A stretch of DNA of 5,624 nt from an uncultured Solobacterium sp. (GTDB lineage: Bacteria; Bacillota_I; Bacilli_A; Erysipelotrichales; Erysipelotrichaceae). How positions within the stretch are numbered: position 1 is the stretch's first letter; the number at the start of each line of letters is the position of its first letter. Made by a program: the position numbers and the translations under genes. Shown here one piece after another: positions 1-5,624 of the stretch. The notes below the pieces were generated by a model. The model was not told the origin of the DNA. It saw only the letters and a list, made by a program, of their open reading frames with translations, and ran no database searches. Location: assembly GCA_937895985.1 (NCBI GenBank), contig CALBKL010000136.1:1-5624 (forward strand), read 5' to 3'.

Positions 1-9
1 CTTTTATAT

Positions 10-1026
10 CTATTCATTACACTTTGCTAGTAAAGCTTTTACCCTTTGTACATCCGCAGAGTCATCCTGTTGCCATTCTTCTTTTAATAACTGTAATTCA
101 CGTTTGTATGCATGTTTTGCTTCATTCTTTTTGTACATACGTAAATACAGTTGTGCAATAGATTCAAGATGATCGATATAACGTGGCTTAGGCTGTAACT
201 CAAATGACTTCTCAAATAGTGCTATTGCCTTTTCATATTCACCACGACTTGCATATCTACCCGCAACCAAGAAGTAAGCTTGCCACTCTTGATTCTTTTC
301 TAAATAGATATCATATTCTTTACGCGTTGATTGAAAGACATGTGATGACTCGTGAATCAACAAGCGATAAAAATCATTGAAACAATCTTGTATCACCGCA
401 CTTCTTCTTTCCAGTACTTTTTTAGCTTCATCAAGTCTTCCATCATCAATCAAATTATCCAGAAGATATAAGTAGGCTCTGGTGATTGTTGGATGTTCTT
501 GAATAAAGTTTTGGTAATATGCAATTAATTCACTGTGATTTGCGACATTCCAATCTAGTCTTCCACCATGCATTGCATTATGAAATGTATTATGTAAAGA
601 CTTATCGTCTGGATTTAATGCAAGTGCTTGTTTGGTATAGCTAGCTGCTTTCTCGTCTAATTTAATTGCGTATGTATGATATAAATCACCAAGTACTGTT
701 AATGCATGTAAATCATTTGGATTTGTGGATAGTTGTTCAAATAAGAAATTTTCTGATTTCGTAAATTCTGTGTTTGTAAAGTAACGCTCTTTCTCTAGCA
801 TCCTTTCAATCTGTTGATATGCACTTTCTGCTTGATAGTCAAATAGTTCATCAATCTTGACACCAAATATCGCAGCGATTTTTGGCAAGAATAAAATATC
901 TGGATAAGATTCTTCATTCTCCCATTTTGAGACTGCTTGTGCAGTGATGTTAAGTTTTGCGGCAAGTTGTTCTTGGGATAAGAATGTTTCTTTCCGCAAT
1001 TGTTTCATTATTTTTCCTAGTGTCAT
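10..1026 (-). CDS. XRE-family helix-turn-helix regulator with TPR-like C-terminal region
   Basis: A 338-residue cytoplasmic protein, probably a DNA-binding transcriptional regulator. Residues about 4-62 form a Cro/C1-type HTH: the segment SQEQLAAKLNITAQAVSKWE (17-36) has the classic helix-turn-recognition helix layout, followed by the usual SYPDI and IDELF signature of Firmicute XRE proteins. From about residue 100 the protein is helical and repeat-like, with TPR-type units such as ALTVLGDLY...ALALNPDD (about 108-140) and GRYASRGEYEKAIALFEKSFELQP (about 255-280), so it may sense a peptide or a protein partner. ATG 1024-1026 is preceded by AGGAGGTG (complement of 1031-1038). It lies downstream of the GH32 gene on the same strand but behind a strong terminator, so it is probably transcribed on its own. 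Its target is unknown. Control of the adjacent sugar genes or of itself is only inference. The HTH call is firm and the ligand is not known. Confidence 0.9.
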   Translation of the reverse strand: MTLGKIMKQLRKETFLSQEQLAAKLNITAQAVSKWENEESYPDILFLPKIAAIFGVKIDELFDYQAESAYQQIERMLEKERYFTNTEFTKSENFLFEQLSTNPNDLHALTVLGDLYHTYAIKLDEKAASYTKQALALNPDDKSLHNTFHNAMHGGRLDWNVANHSELIAYYQNFIQEHPTITRAYLYLLDNLIDDGRLDEAKKVLERRSAVIQDCFNDFYRLLIHESSHVFQSTRKEYDIYLEKNQEWQAYFLVAGRYASRGEYEKAIALFEKSFELQPKPRYIDHLESIAQLYLRMYKKNEAKHAYKRELQLLKEEWQQDDSADVQRVKALLAKCNE

Positions 1027-1069
1027 ACTACACCTCCTAGAAACATCTTATAGATTAATAGTACAACTG

Positions 1070-1109
1070 TTCATTGATGAATCATTGATATTTTTCAACC
1101 AATCATTGA
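1070..1109. promoter_or_regulatory. Candidate operator: three phased TCATTGA repeats with a short palindrome
   Basis: The heptamer TCATTGA occurs at 1071-1077, 1082-1088 and 1103-1109. The starts are 11 and 21 bp apart, about one and two helical turns, so all three would face the same side of the helix. The first copy is part of a perfect palindrome, TTCAT-TG-ATGAA (1070-1081). The cluster sits immediately upstream of the XRE regulator gene, where an autoregulatory operator would be expected. I found no convincing -35/-10 pair here; TATAAG (complement of 1047-1052) is the best -10-like hexamer, without a good -35. A protein-binding role is inference. Confidence 0.35.
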
Positions 1110-1131
1110 AAAAAGCAGGTTTCCCTGCTTT
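1109..1131 (-). terminator. Rho-independent terminator of the galM-GH32 unit
   Basis: Read on the minus strand, AAAGCAGG pairs with CCTGCTTT in a perfect 8-bp stem (1124-1131 with 1112-1119). The loop is a GAAA tetraloop of the stable GNRA type, and six T residues run through 1114-1109. The base of the stem overlaps the TAA stop codon of the GH32 gene (1130-1132), so termination follows directly after translation ends. It separates the sugar enzymes from the downstream regulator gene. In the plus direction the trailing T run is interrupted, so it probably works mainly one way. Confidence 0.9.
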
Positions 1132-2653
1132 ATTGATTCTCTGCGAAGAATACTGGTGCATCATCAACAGATGGCTCTGTACTCCAGATTGATAGATTGA
1201 GGTTTTTGCCACCCATACGAATCATGTGTTCTTCCTTGGTTGGGAAGATGCGTGCAGACAATACATATTCACCTTCATTGACAAAGATTTCTACTGTACT
1301 TTGATCTACGAAGATATCCATTGAAGTTAAACCATTCTCTAAAATGATTTGACGGTCTGTACCATATTCTACATTGAGTTGGTTTGTTAAATCGGAGCGA
1401 TCAATACGTAAACGTTTTGCGTACTTATCATAGGAAATCGCAAAGCCTCTTGCGATAACGTAATTACGTGAGAATAGATTTAAATCAAGGGATTCCGCAT
1501 CAGGATTTTCAATGCGAATAATCGCACTACTTGGCATTTGTCCATGTAGTTTATCACTGATGATTTCACCATTCTTTGCACAGAAAAGTTCATCTTTCTT
1601 GATTGATTCAAATCCTCGAACTGGTGTTTGGTATAACTTGCCTTTGCGTATCGTTAACTCACGTGCAAAGGTTTGTAGTCCTGACCAACCTTCTTCATCT
1701 GTTGGTGGATATGTATAATCTGGAACACCAAACCATGCGGACATGATTGAACAATCAGAATAAACACTCTGTGAAGCGCATTGTGGTGCATAGAAATCAA
1801 AACCACGGTCAAGTTCTTGCATAGGTCCATCTGGTGTAAATGTCAGTGTTTCTAAATCTAAATCACCAATCAAATAGACGCTATTGAACTTATTGTGAAA
1901 TTCATCTCCACTTGGTTCAATTCCCTGTGGGCTAAAGATGAGTACATCATGTAATCCTATCTTTTGTACATCAGGGCATTCCACCATGTAGCCAAAGCCA
2001 TTCTCATAGCCTTTTACTTTTAGTTCTCCAAGGAATTTCCAATCTGTCAAAATGGAATCAGAACAATAAACTAGAATAACACCCTGTTCCTGTTTATTTT
2101 GTGCACCTAAGAAGATATAGTACATATCATCAATACGTACAATCTTTGGATCACGTTGATGTTCCGTATAGTTCTCATTTGGAGTAATCAAAGGGCGCAT
2201 TGCCTTTGTGTATTGTTCATCACCTTCTAGAGTTGCTAGAAGCTGGTGAGGTCTACGTACACGGTTTTCATCACGGTAATTTCCTGTATAGGTAAAGTAG
2301 ATTGTATCTCCTTCACTGATTGCAGTACCGCTATAACAGCCGCTATTTTCATATTTTCCTGTTGGTAAGAGTGCTACACCGCGATTTTCCCAATGAATTA
2401 AATCTGGACTTGTGACATGATACCAGTGCTTTAAGCCATGCACTGGACCAAATGGGAACCATTGATAGAATAGATGCCACTTCTTGTTACAGTAAGTAAA
2501 TCCATTTGGATCATTCATTAAACCAGTCACTGGTTGTACATGATATGTCGCACGCCATGAAGATTCTGCATTCTTTTCATGTACACGTACTAGCTCATCT
2601 GTATCTCTCTTCATTAACATCCGCTTTTTATCTAATTCATTGACTGTTGCCAT
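1130..2653 (-). CDS. scrB: GH32 beta-fructofuranosidase / sucrose-6-phosphate hydrolase
   Basis: A 507-residue glycoside hydrolase family 32 enzyme that cleaves the terminal beta-D-fructofuranosyl bond of sucrose, sucrose-6-phosphate or short fructans. All three catalytic landmarks of the family are present: the nucleophile in MNDPNG (Asp48), the transition-state stabiliser in RDP (Asp168), and the acid/base in ECPD (Glu225). The five-bladed propeller covers roughly residues 35-345. A C-terminal beta-sandwich follows, with its hallmark VDQSTVEIFVN at about 449-459. No signal peptide or membrane segment is seen, so it is cytoplasmic, which favours a ScrB-like role on phosphorylated sucrose brought in by a PTS. 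No PTS gene is in view, so unphosphorylated sucrose or kestose cannot be excluded. ATG 2651-2653 follows AGGAGG (complement of 2660-2665) with 6-nt spacing. It is probably co-transcribed with the epimerase gene 44 bp upstream and ends in its own terminator. The family is certain and the exact substrate is not. Confidence 0.93.
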   Translation of the reverse strand: MATVNELDKKRMLMKRDTDELVRVHEKNAESSWRATYHVQPVTGLMNDPNGFTYCNKKWHLFYQWFPFGPVHGLKHWYHVTSPDLIHWENRGVALLPTGKYENSGCYSGTAISEGDTIYFTYTGNYRDENRVRRPHQLLATLEGDEQYTKAMRPLITPNENYTEHQRDPKIVRIDDMYYIFLGAQNKQEQGVILVYCSDSILTDWKFLGELKVKGYENGFGYMVECPDVQKIGLHDVLIFSPQGIEPSGDEFHNKFNSVYLIGDLDLETLTFTPDGPMQELDRGFDFYAPQCASQSVYSDCSIMSAWFGVPDYTYPPTDEEGWSGLQTFARELTIRKGKLYQTPVRGFESIKKDELFCAKNGEIISDKLHGQMPSSAIIRIENPDAESLDLNLFSRNYVIARGFAISYDKYAKRLRIDRSDLTNQLNVEYGTDRQIILENGLTSMDIFVDQSTVEIFVNEGEYVLSARIFPTKEEHMIRMGGKNLNLSIWSTEPSVDDAPVFFAENQ

Positions 2654-2674
2654 GTTGTGCCTCCTAAACTACAT

Positions 2675-2687
2675 ACTTATTATAAGT
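2675..2687. promoter_or_regulatory. 13-bp perfect palindrome between galM and GH32, with a -10-like TATAAT
   Basis: ACTTAT-T-ATAAGT is a perfect inverted repeat (6-bp arms, 1-nt centre) in the 44-bp gap between the two enzyme genes. On the minus strand it contains a consensus TATAAT (complement of 2679-2684). The best partner is GTGAAA (complement of 2701-2706), 4/6 to the -35 consensus with a 16-bp spacer. It could be an internal promoter for the GH32 gene, an operator, or chance in A/T-rich DNA. It has no GC-rich stem or T run, so it is not a terminator. Confidence 0.25.
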
Positions 2688-2697
2688 CATTTTCTCT

Positions 2698-3708
2698 TTA
2701 TTTCACATGTCGAACCAAAAAGTCGATGCGATGTTTTTGCGTTTCACCAACACGAATAATAGGCTTTGGTTCAATATGAGGATAGTTGATTCCATTTGGT
2801 AGATATTCTGCTTCTAAACATACAGAACTTCTTTCTCCATAGTGATGTCCATTCTTACCAATTGCGCCATTTAGCCAATTAGCTGTGTATAAATGAAAAC
2901 CTGGATAATCAGATACCATCTCTAACTCTAACTTTCCATCCGAAAGAATTGCCATTGTACGTAGCCCTTCTCCTGGAATTGGAAAGTGGTGGTCATAGCC
3001 TTTGCCATATACAAGTTGTATATCATCTTGGTTAATATCTTGACCAATCTTCTTTGCCTGACGGAAGTCAAAAGCAGTATTCTCTACTGCGTGAAATTCT
3101 GGTTTTGTTAAGCATGTTTCATCCAATAATGCATAGTGATCTGTTGGAATCATAAGCGTATGATCTAGGATAGAGTCACTTTCATCAAGATTGAAGTATG
3201 CATGGTTGGTATATGCAAATAAGGTATCTTGATCGGCTGTAGCTGTTGTTTCAATATGCAATCCCTTCTCAGATAAACGATAGGTAATTGCATAGTCTAA
3301 ATTACCAGGATAACCCTCTTCACCATCTAAAGATACGCGAGAGAATGTAATAGAGTCTTCTGATGAACTCACTGCATACATCTTCTTATCAAAACCCTCT
3401 TTACCACCATGGTTACAGTTTCCATTATTATTGATAAATAAACTATACTCTTTTCCATTTAAGGAGAACTTACCCTTTCCAATACGGTTAGCAGTTCTAC
3501 CTACGGAAGCACCTAAGAATGTGTCCTCCTCCTGATATTGTTCGGCTGTTGGATATCCTTGCACAATATCCTTACCACTTTCTTTATCAATCAAGGCAAC
3601 AAGTGTAGCACCATAATCCGTTACCTGTACCTTAAATTTCTCATTTTCCACGGTATAGAGATAGATATCTTCCCCACTTAATTTCTTTCCAAATAGTGTC
3701 TTTTCCAT
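2698..3708 (-). CDS. galM: Aldose 1-epimerase (mutarotase)
   Basis: A 336-residue cytoplasmic galactose mutarotase-like protein that interconverts the alpha and beta anomers of aldohexoses. Family landmarks appear in order: GRTANRI (70-76, with the substrate-binding Arg75), NHGG (99-102, His100), EGYPGNL (131-137), NHAYFNL (168-174, with the catalytic-acid His169), YDHHF (238-242, Asp239), and the catalytic-base Glu299 in CLEAEYLPN. All the residues expected from the structurally known bacterial GalM enzymes are present, so it should be active, and its length is normal. ATG 3706-3708 is preceded by AGGAGG (complement of 3719-3724) with a rather long 10-nt spacing. It is the first gene of a probable two-gene unit with the GH32 enzyme. 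In that context it would equilibrate glucose anomers after disaccharide cleavage, rather than serve a Leloir pathway, whose other genes are absent here. Substrate preference is inference. Confidence 0.93.
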   Translation of the reverse strand: MEKTLFGKKLSGEDIYLYTVENEKFKVQVTDYGATLVALIDKESGKDIVQGYPTAEQYQEEDTFLGASVGRTANRIGKGKFSLNGKEYSLFINNNGNCNHGGKEGFDKKMYAVSSSEDSITFSRVSLDGEEGYPGNLDYAITYRLSEKGLHIETTATADQDTLFAYTNHAYFNLDESDSILDHTLMIPTDHYALLDETCLTKPEFHAVENTAFDFRQAKKIGQDINQDDIQLVYGKGYDHHFPIPGEGLRTMAILSDGKLELEMVSDYPGFHLYTANWLNGAIGKNGHHYGERSSVCLEAEYLPNGINYPHIEPKPIIRVGETQKHRIDFLVRHVK

Positions 3709-3759
3709 GATAATGTGTCCTCCTAATAATGATGTTTATTTTTGAAATCACTTAATATC

Positions 3760-3788
3760 AGTATAGCCTTTTCATTATGAAAATTCGA
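3760..3788 (-). promoter_or_regulatory. Candidate sigma-A-type promoter of the galM-GH32 unit
   Basis: On the minus strand the -10 hexamer TATACT (complement of 3760-3765, 5/6 to consensus) lies 17 bp from a weak -35, TCGAAT (complement of 3783-3788, 3/6). It would start transcription near 3753 and give a leader of about 45 nt before ATG 3708. The weak -35 and the palindrome filling the spacer suggest a regulated promoter. The assignment is by eye. Confidence 0.4.
3769..3783. promoter_or_regulatory. 15-bp perfect palindrome in the galM promoter spacer (candidate operator)
   Basis: TTTTCAT-T-ATGAAAA is a perfect inverted repeat with 7-bp arms and a 1-nt centre. It sits between the predicted -10 and -35 of the galM promoter, a classic repressor position. 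It lacks the central CG typical of LacI/CcpA-type operators. Its inner TTCAT/ATGAA half-sites match those of the palindrome upstream of the XRE regulator gene (1070-1081), although the centre there is 2 nt instead of 1. Operator function is inference. Confidence 0.4.
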
Positions 3789-3814
3789 TACTACAACTCT
3801 TATTTTTCGTTTAC

Positions 3815-3843
3815 TTGCGACTTTTCTTTAAAAAAGTTATTCT
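3815..3843 (+). promoter_or_regulatory. Candidate promoter of the SEDS-PBP unit
   Basis: TTGCGA (3815-3820, 4/6 to the -35 consensus) and TATTCT (3838-3843, 4/6 to the -10 consensus) are separated by exactly 17 bp. Transcription would start near 3850, just ahead of the AAGGAG at 3854-3859. The same TTG can be misread as the SEDS start codon. Both hexamers are moderate matches. Confidence 0.35.
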
Positions 3844-3853
3844 TATTCATATT

Positions 3854-3859
3854 AAGGAG
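3854..3859 (+). promoter_or_regulatory. Ribosome binding site that fixes the SEDS gene start at ATG 3866
   Basis: AAGGAG lies 6 nt before ATG 3866-3868. The upstream in-frame TTG at 3815 has no purine-rich sequence ahead of it (preceding bases are TTTTTCGTTTAC), so translation most likely begins at 3866. Confidence 0.85.
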
Positions 3860-3865
3860 CATACT

Positions 3866-5296
3866 ATGTTTTTTAAAAAGAAACTTTCTCCAGAAACGGA
3901 AGAAATCGATACACGTTCTGGTAAGGATGCGATATGGATGATCACTGCCATCCTGTTTACATTTCTATTAGGTGGATTTGTCTTCTGGAAATCAATGAAC
4001 GCTGGCATTCAATATTTAACAACTTTGGTACCGTTATTGTTAGTCATTGCCTTCTCTGGCACGTATTTCTATAACAAATCTGCAGATATGCGTATGTTTG
4101 CGGCATTTACTGGACTGGCAGCGATTGGCATTGCATTACAAGTGATTATCGATGCACAATATCAAGTCATTTCACAGTTCAGTATGGTCAAATACTTTGC
4201 AGGACTAGCAATCGCAATCGTATTAATCCTTATGTATCGCATAATACGAAAAGCATTAAACTTTAACTATACAACCTACTTCTTATTGTTTGTGGCTGCC
4301 TGTCTATACATTGCCCTTCTTTTCTTTGGAAAAGATACTAATGGTTATGGCACAACCGCTTGGATTAAGATCGGCCCTGTATCATTACAGTTAACCGATT
4401 TTGCTAAGATTACCGCAATCCTATTCTATAGTTCTTTGTTTTCTGCCCGAAAGACCTATTCTAATCGTTCAATTTTAATTCTTTCTAGCATATTTTTTAT
4501 CGTTAATTTTATTGGATCAGTTCTGATTCATGAACTAGGTTCATTCTATATTCTCTATTTCTTACATCTTTCTATGTTGTATATCTTTATGGAGAAAGGC
4601 AGAAAAAAAAGAATCTATCTTCTAACAATTGCGATTGCGACAATTTCTGTGATTGTAATTCTATTCTTACTGTATAAGATTCTTGCGCCTAGCGCTGCTG
4701 CAGGTACATTAAATGGCTTAACGAGAATTCTTTGGCCAATTGTCCGTAAAGTATATTTACGCTTCTCTATTACTGCAAATATTAACTCTGACCCTTATGG
4801 TGCAGGTTTCCAATTATTCCAAGGAAAACGAGCTTTGTGGATGTCAGGATTATTTGGAAATACTGTTAATTTTACTGCTATTCCAGTTCCTGAAAGTGAT
4901 ATGGCTTTTGTGACATTAGTTAATTCATTTGGTATGCCATTAGGCTTTGTCGCTGTATTCCTATTACTACAAGTAGCTATTCGTGGTAGTGAATTAAGTA
5001 GACGCTTAATTGAAACAGATAAGCAGGATGCGGTTGTAGCATATGGCGCAACAGTCCTATTATTTATGCAAGCGATGCTTGTGATACTAGGCTCTTGTAA
5101 TATCATTCCACTTGCAGGTTTACCAATTCCATTTTTATCACGTGGTGGAACCTACCAAGCAATCGTCTTCTTCTTTGCGGGGATATTACTACAGATGTCA
5201 CAGTGTGAAGAAGAATTTGAAGATGATGATTTCAAACAAGGAGGTGACGATAACGATGACGAACAAGCGTTCTCCAGAATCAATCTCGATGACTAG
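3866..5296 (+). CDS. SEDS-family peptidoglycan glycosyltransferase (RodA/FtsW/SpoVE)
   Basis: A polytopic membrane protein of 476 residues from ATG 3866, predicted to polymerise lipid II into glycan strands in partnership with a class B PBP. It has about 12 hydrophobic segments beginning at residue 22. The first two lie before the region that aligns with canonical TM1, so it seems to carry an N-terminal extension like that of the RodA proteins encoded next to PbpA in some Gram-positives. Family landmarks are TTAWIKIG, QLTDFAK (175-181; usually QPSE..K), HELG, PESDMAF with the presumed catalytic Asp345, NSFG (usually EE.G), and GLPIPFLSRGGT (418-429; usually SYGG). The C-terminus from about 448 is a cytoplasmic acidic tail with 14 Asp/Glu in 29 residues. 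The tail DNA contains the ribosome binding site of the overlapping PBP gene. Family membership is firm. Whether it serves elongation, division or sporulation cannot be told from sequence, so no symbol is given. Confidence 0.9.
   Translation: MFFKKKLSPETEEIDTRSGKDAIWMITAILFTFLLGGFVFWKSMNAGIQYLTTLVPLLLVIAFSGTYFYNKSADMRMFAAFTGLAAIGIALQVIIDAQYQVISQFSMVKYFAGLAIAIVLILMYRIIRKALNFNYTTYFLLFVAACLYIALLFFGKDTNGYGTTAWIKIGPVSLQLTDFAKITAILFYSSLFSARKTYSNRSILILSSIFFIVNFIGSVLIHELGSFYILYFLHLSMLYIFMEKGRKKRIYLLTIAIATISVIVILFLLYKILAPSAAAGTLNGLTRILWPIVRKVYLRFSITANINSDPYGAGFQLFQGKRALWMSGLFGNTVNFTAIPVPESDMAFVTLVNSFGMPLGFVAVFLLLQVAIRGSELSRRLIETDKQDAVVAYGATVLLFMQAMLVILGSCNIIPLAGLPIPFLSRGGTYQAIVFFFAGILLQMSQCEEEFEDDDFKQGGDDNDDEQAFSRINLDD
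5238..5247 (+). promoter_or_regulatory. Near-perfect Shine-Dalgarno of the PBP gene, inside the SEDS coding region
   Basis: AAGGAGGTGA matches the anti-Shine-Dalgarno of 16S rRNA over ten bases and lies 8 nt before ATG 5256. It is read in the SEDS frame as Lys-Gln-Gly-Gly-Asp, within the acidic tail. It decides the PBP start against the in-frame ATG at 5289, which has no such sequence. Ribosomes finishing the SEDS gene would pass over it, consistent with translational coupling. Confidence 0.9.
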
Positions 5297-5624
5297 AATA
5301 CGGTTTGTAGAAGTTGGGTGTATCATTGTCAGTTTGATGTTTACCTCATTTTTTGCCTATAAGTATTTAATCAATCCACATACTAATGCAAACGCAAATA
5401 AAACAAAATATCAGATTATTTATGATGCGATAAAATCCTATGCGATTGAAGGAACTATCATTGACCGTGATGGAAATACCATCCTTGCAAATGCGGCGGT
5501 AGAAACAAGAGCAACTGCAGACTATCCACAAAATTTAAGTTATGCATGGTTACTTGGATATTACTCTGTCAATGAGCATCGTCAAAATAGTTATGGTTTA
5601 CGAGGAAATTTGAAAGATTATCTC
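5256..5624 (+). CDS. Class B penicillin-binding protein, N-terminal part (runs off window)
   Basis: The first 123 codons of an open frame without a stop, continuing past the right edge. The product starts with a short Arg/Lys-containing cytoplasmic tail, then one membrane anchor (about 18-35, VEVGCIIVSLMFTSFFAY) and an outside linker. EGTIIDRDGNTILA follows at 65-78, the N-terminal pedestal signature of class B PBPs (RG.I.DR.G..LA). YAWLLGYYS (96-104) and NSYGLRGNLKDYL (111-123) resemble the GY.S..YG..GLE..Y region of PbpA-type transpeptidases. It is predicted to cross-link peptidoglycan outside the membrane, with the SEDS protein as its glycosyltransferase partner. The catalytic SxxK, SxN and KTG motifs would lie downstream and are not visible. 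The first 41 bp overlap the end of the SEDS gene in another frame. The arginine usual before Gly in the pedestal motif is Glu65 here. Confidence 0.85.
   Translation, partial: MTNKRSPESISMTRIRFVEVGCIIVSLMFTSFFAYKYLINPHTNANANKTKYQIIYDAIKSYAIEGTIIDRDGNTILANAAVETRATADYPQNLSYAWLLGYYSVNEHRQNSYGLRGNLKDYL

Noticed and set aside
944..1192. Plus-strand open frame of 82 codons
   Set aside because: It lies antisense across the regulator start, the repeat region, the terminator and the GH32 end; no ribosome site and no recognisable protein features.
1512..1718. Plus-strand open frame of 68 codons
   Set aside because: Antisense shadow wholly inside the well-supported GH32 gene, with no ribosome site.
3721..3814. 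Catabolite-responsive (CcpA/cre) site upstream of galM
   Set aside because: No sequence fitting the cre consensus with its central CG and flanking TG...CA was found by eye on either strand.
4603..4610. Run of eight A in the SEDS gene, in frame as a slippery A-AAA-AAA heptamer
   Set aside because: It encodes an ordinary positive Arg-Lys-Lys-Arg loop between membrane segments. No stimulatory structure was apparent, and a shift would truncate the protein before the catalytic Asp. It is more likely a mutation or sequencing hot spot than programmed frameshifting.
4795..5106. Minus-strand open frame of 103 codons
   Set aside because: Antisense shadow inside the SEDS gene; composition is that of a reversed membrane protein gene.

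Overview
The window looks like chromosomal DNA of a low-G+C Gram-positive bacterium (Bacillota). Three things support this: A/T-rich intergenic DNA, strong AGGAGG-type ribosome binding sites ahead of every gene, and protein families typical of that phylum. The flavour of the proteins, such as a SEDS gene overlapping its PBP gene and a ScrB-like invertase, would fit a gut or oral Firmicute, perhaps Erysipelotrichia. That last step is inference and cannot be settled without a database search.

The left two thirds (about 1-3708) is a minus-strand sugar-utilisation block. It reads in the direction of transcription galM-like aldose 1-epimerase (2698-3708), then 44 bp later an intracellular GH32 beta-fructofuranosidase / sucrose-6-phosphate hydrolase (1130-2653). 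A textbook rho-independent terminator follows, whose stem overlaps the GH32 stop codon. After this terminator, in the same direction, lies a separately expressed XRE-type helix-turn-helix regulator with a TPR-like C-terminal region (10-1026). The two enzymes fit together in sucrose or fructo-oligosaccharide breakdown: GH32 cuts the glycosidic bond and the epimerase interconverts the sugar anomers. No transporter, PTS component or fructokinase lies in the window.

The right third is divergent, on the plus strand, and is cell-wall machinery. It holds a SEDS-family (RodA/FtsW/SpoVE) peptidoglycan glycosyltransferase whose supported start is ATG 3866, not the upstream TTG at 3815. It overlaps by 41 bp the start of a class B penicillin-binding protein that runs off the right edge. 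The pair is a probable translationally coupled polymerase/transpeptidase unit.

The 157-bp divergent intergenic region (3709-3865) carries candidate promoters for both directions and a perfect 15-bp palindrome inside the galM promoter spacer. A palindrome with related half-sites, plus three helically phased TCATTGA repeats, lies upstream of the regulator gene. These possible operators are the most interesting non-coding signals. I see no mobile element, CRISPR array, RNA gene or convincing new multi-gene system. There is no stretch over 300 bp without a gene.
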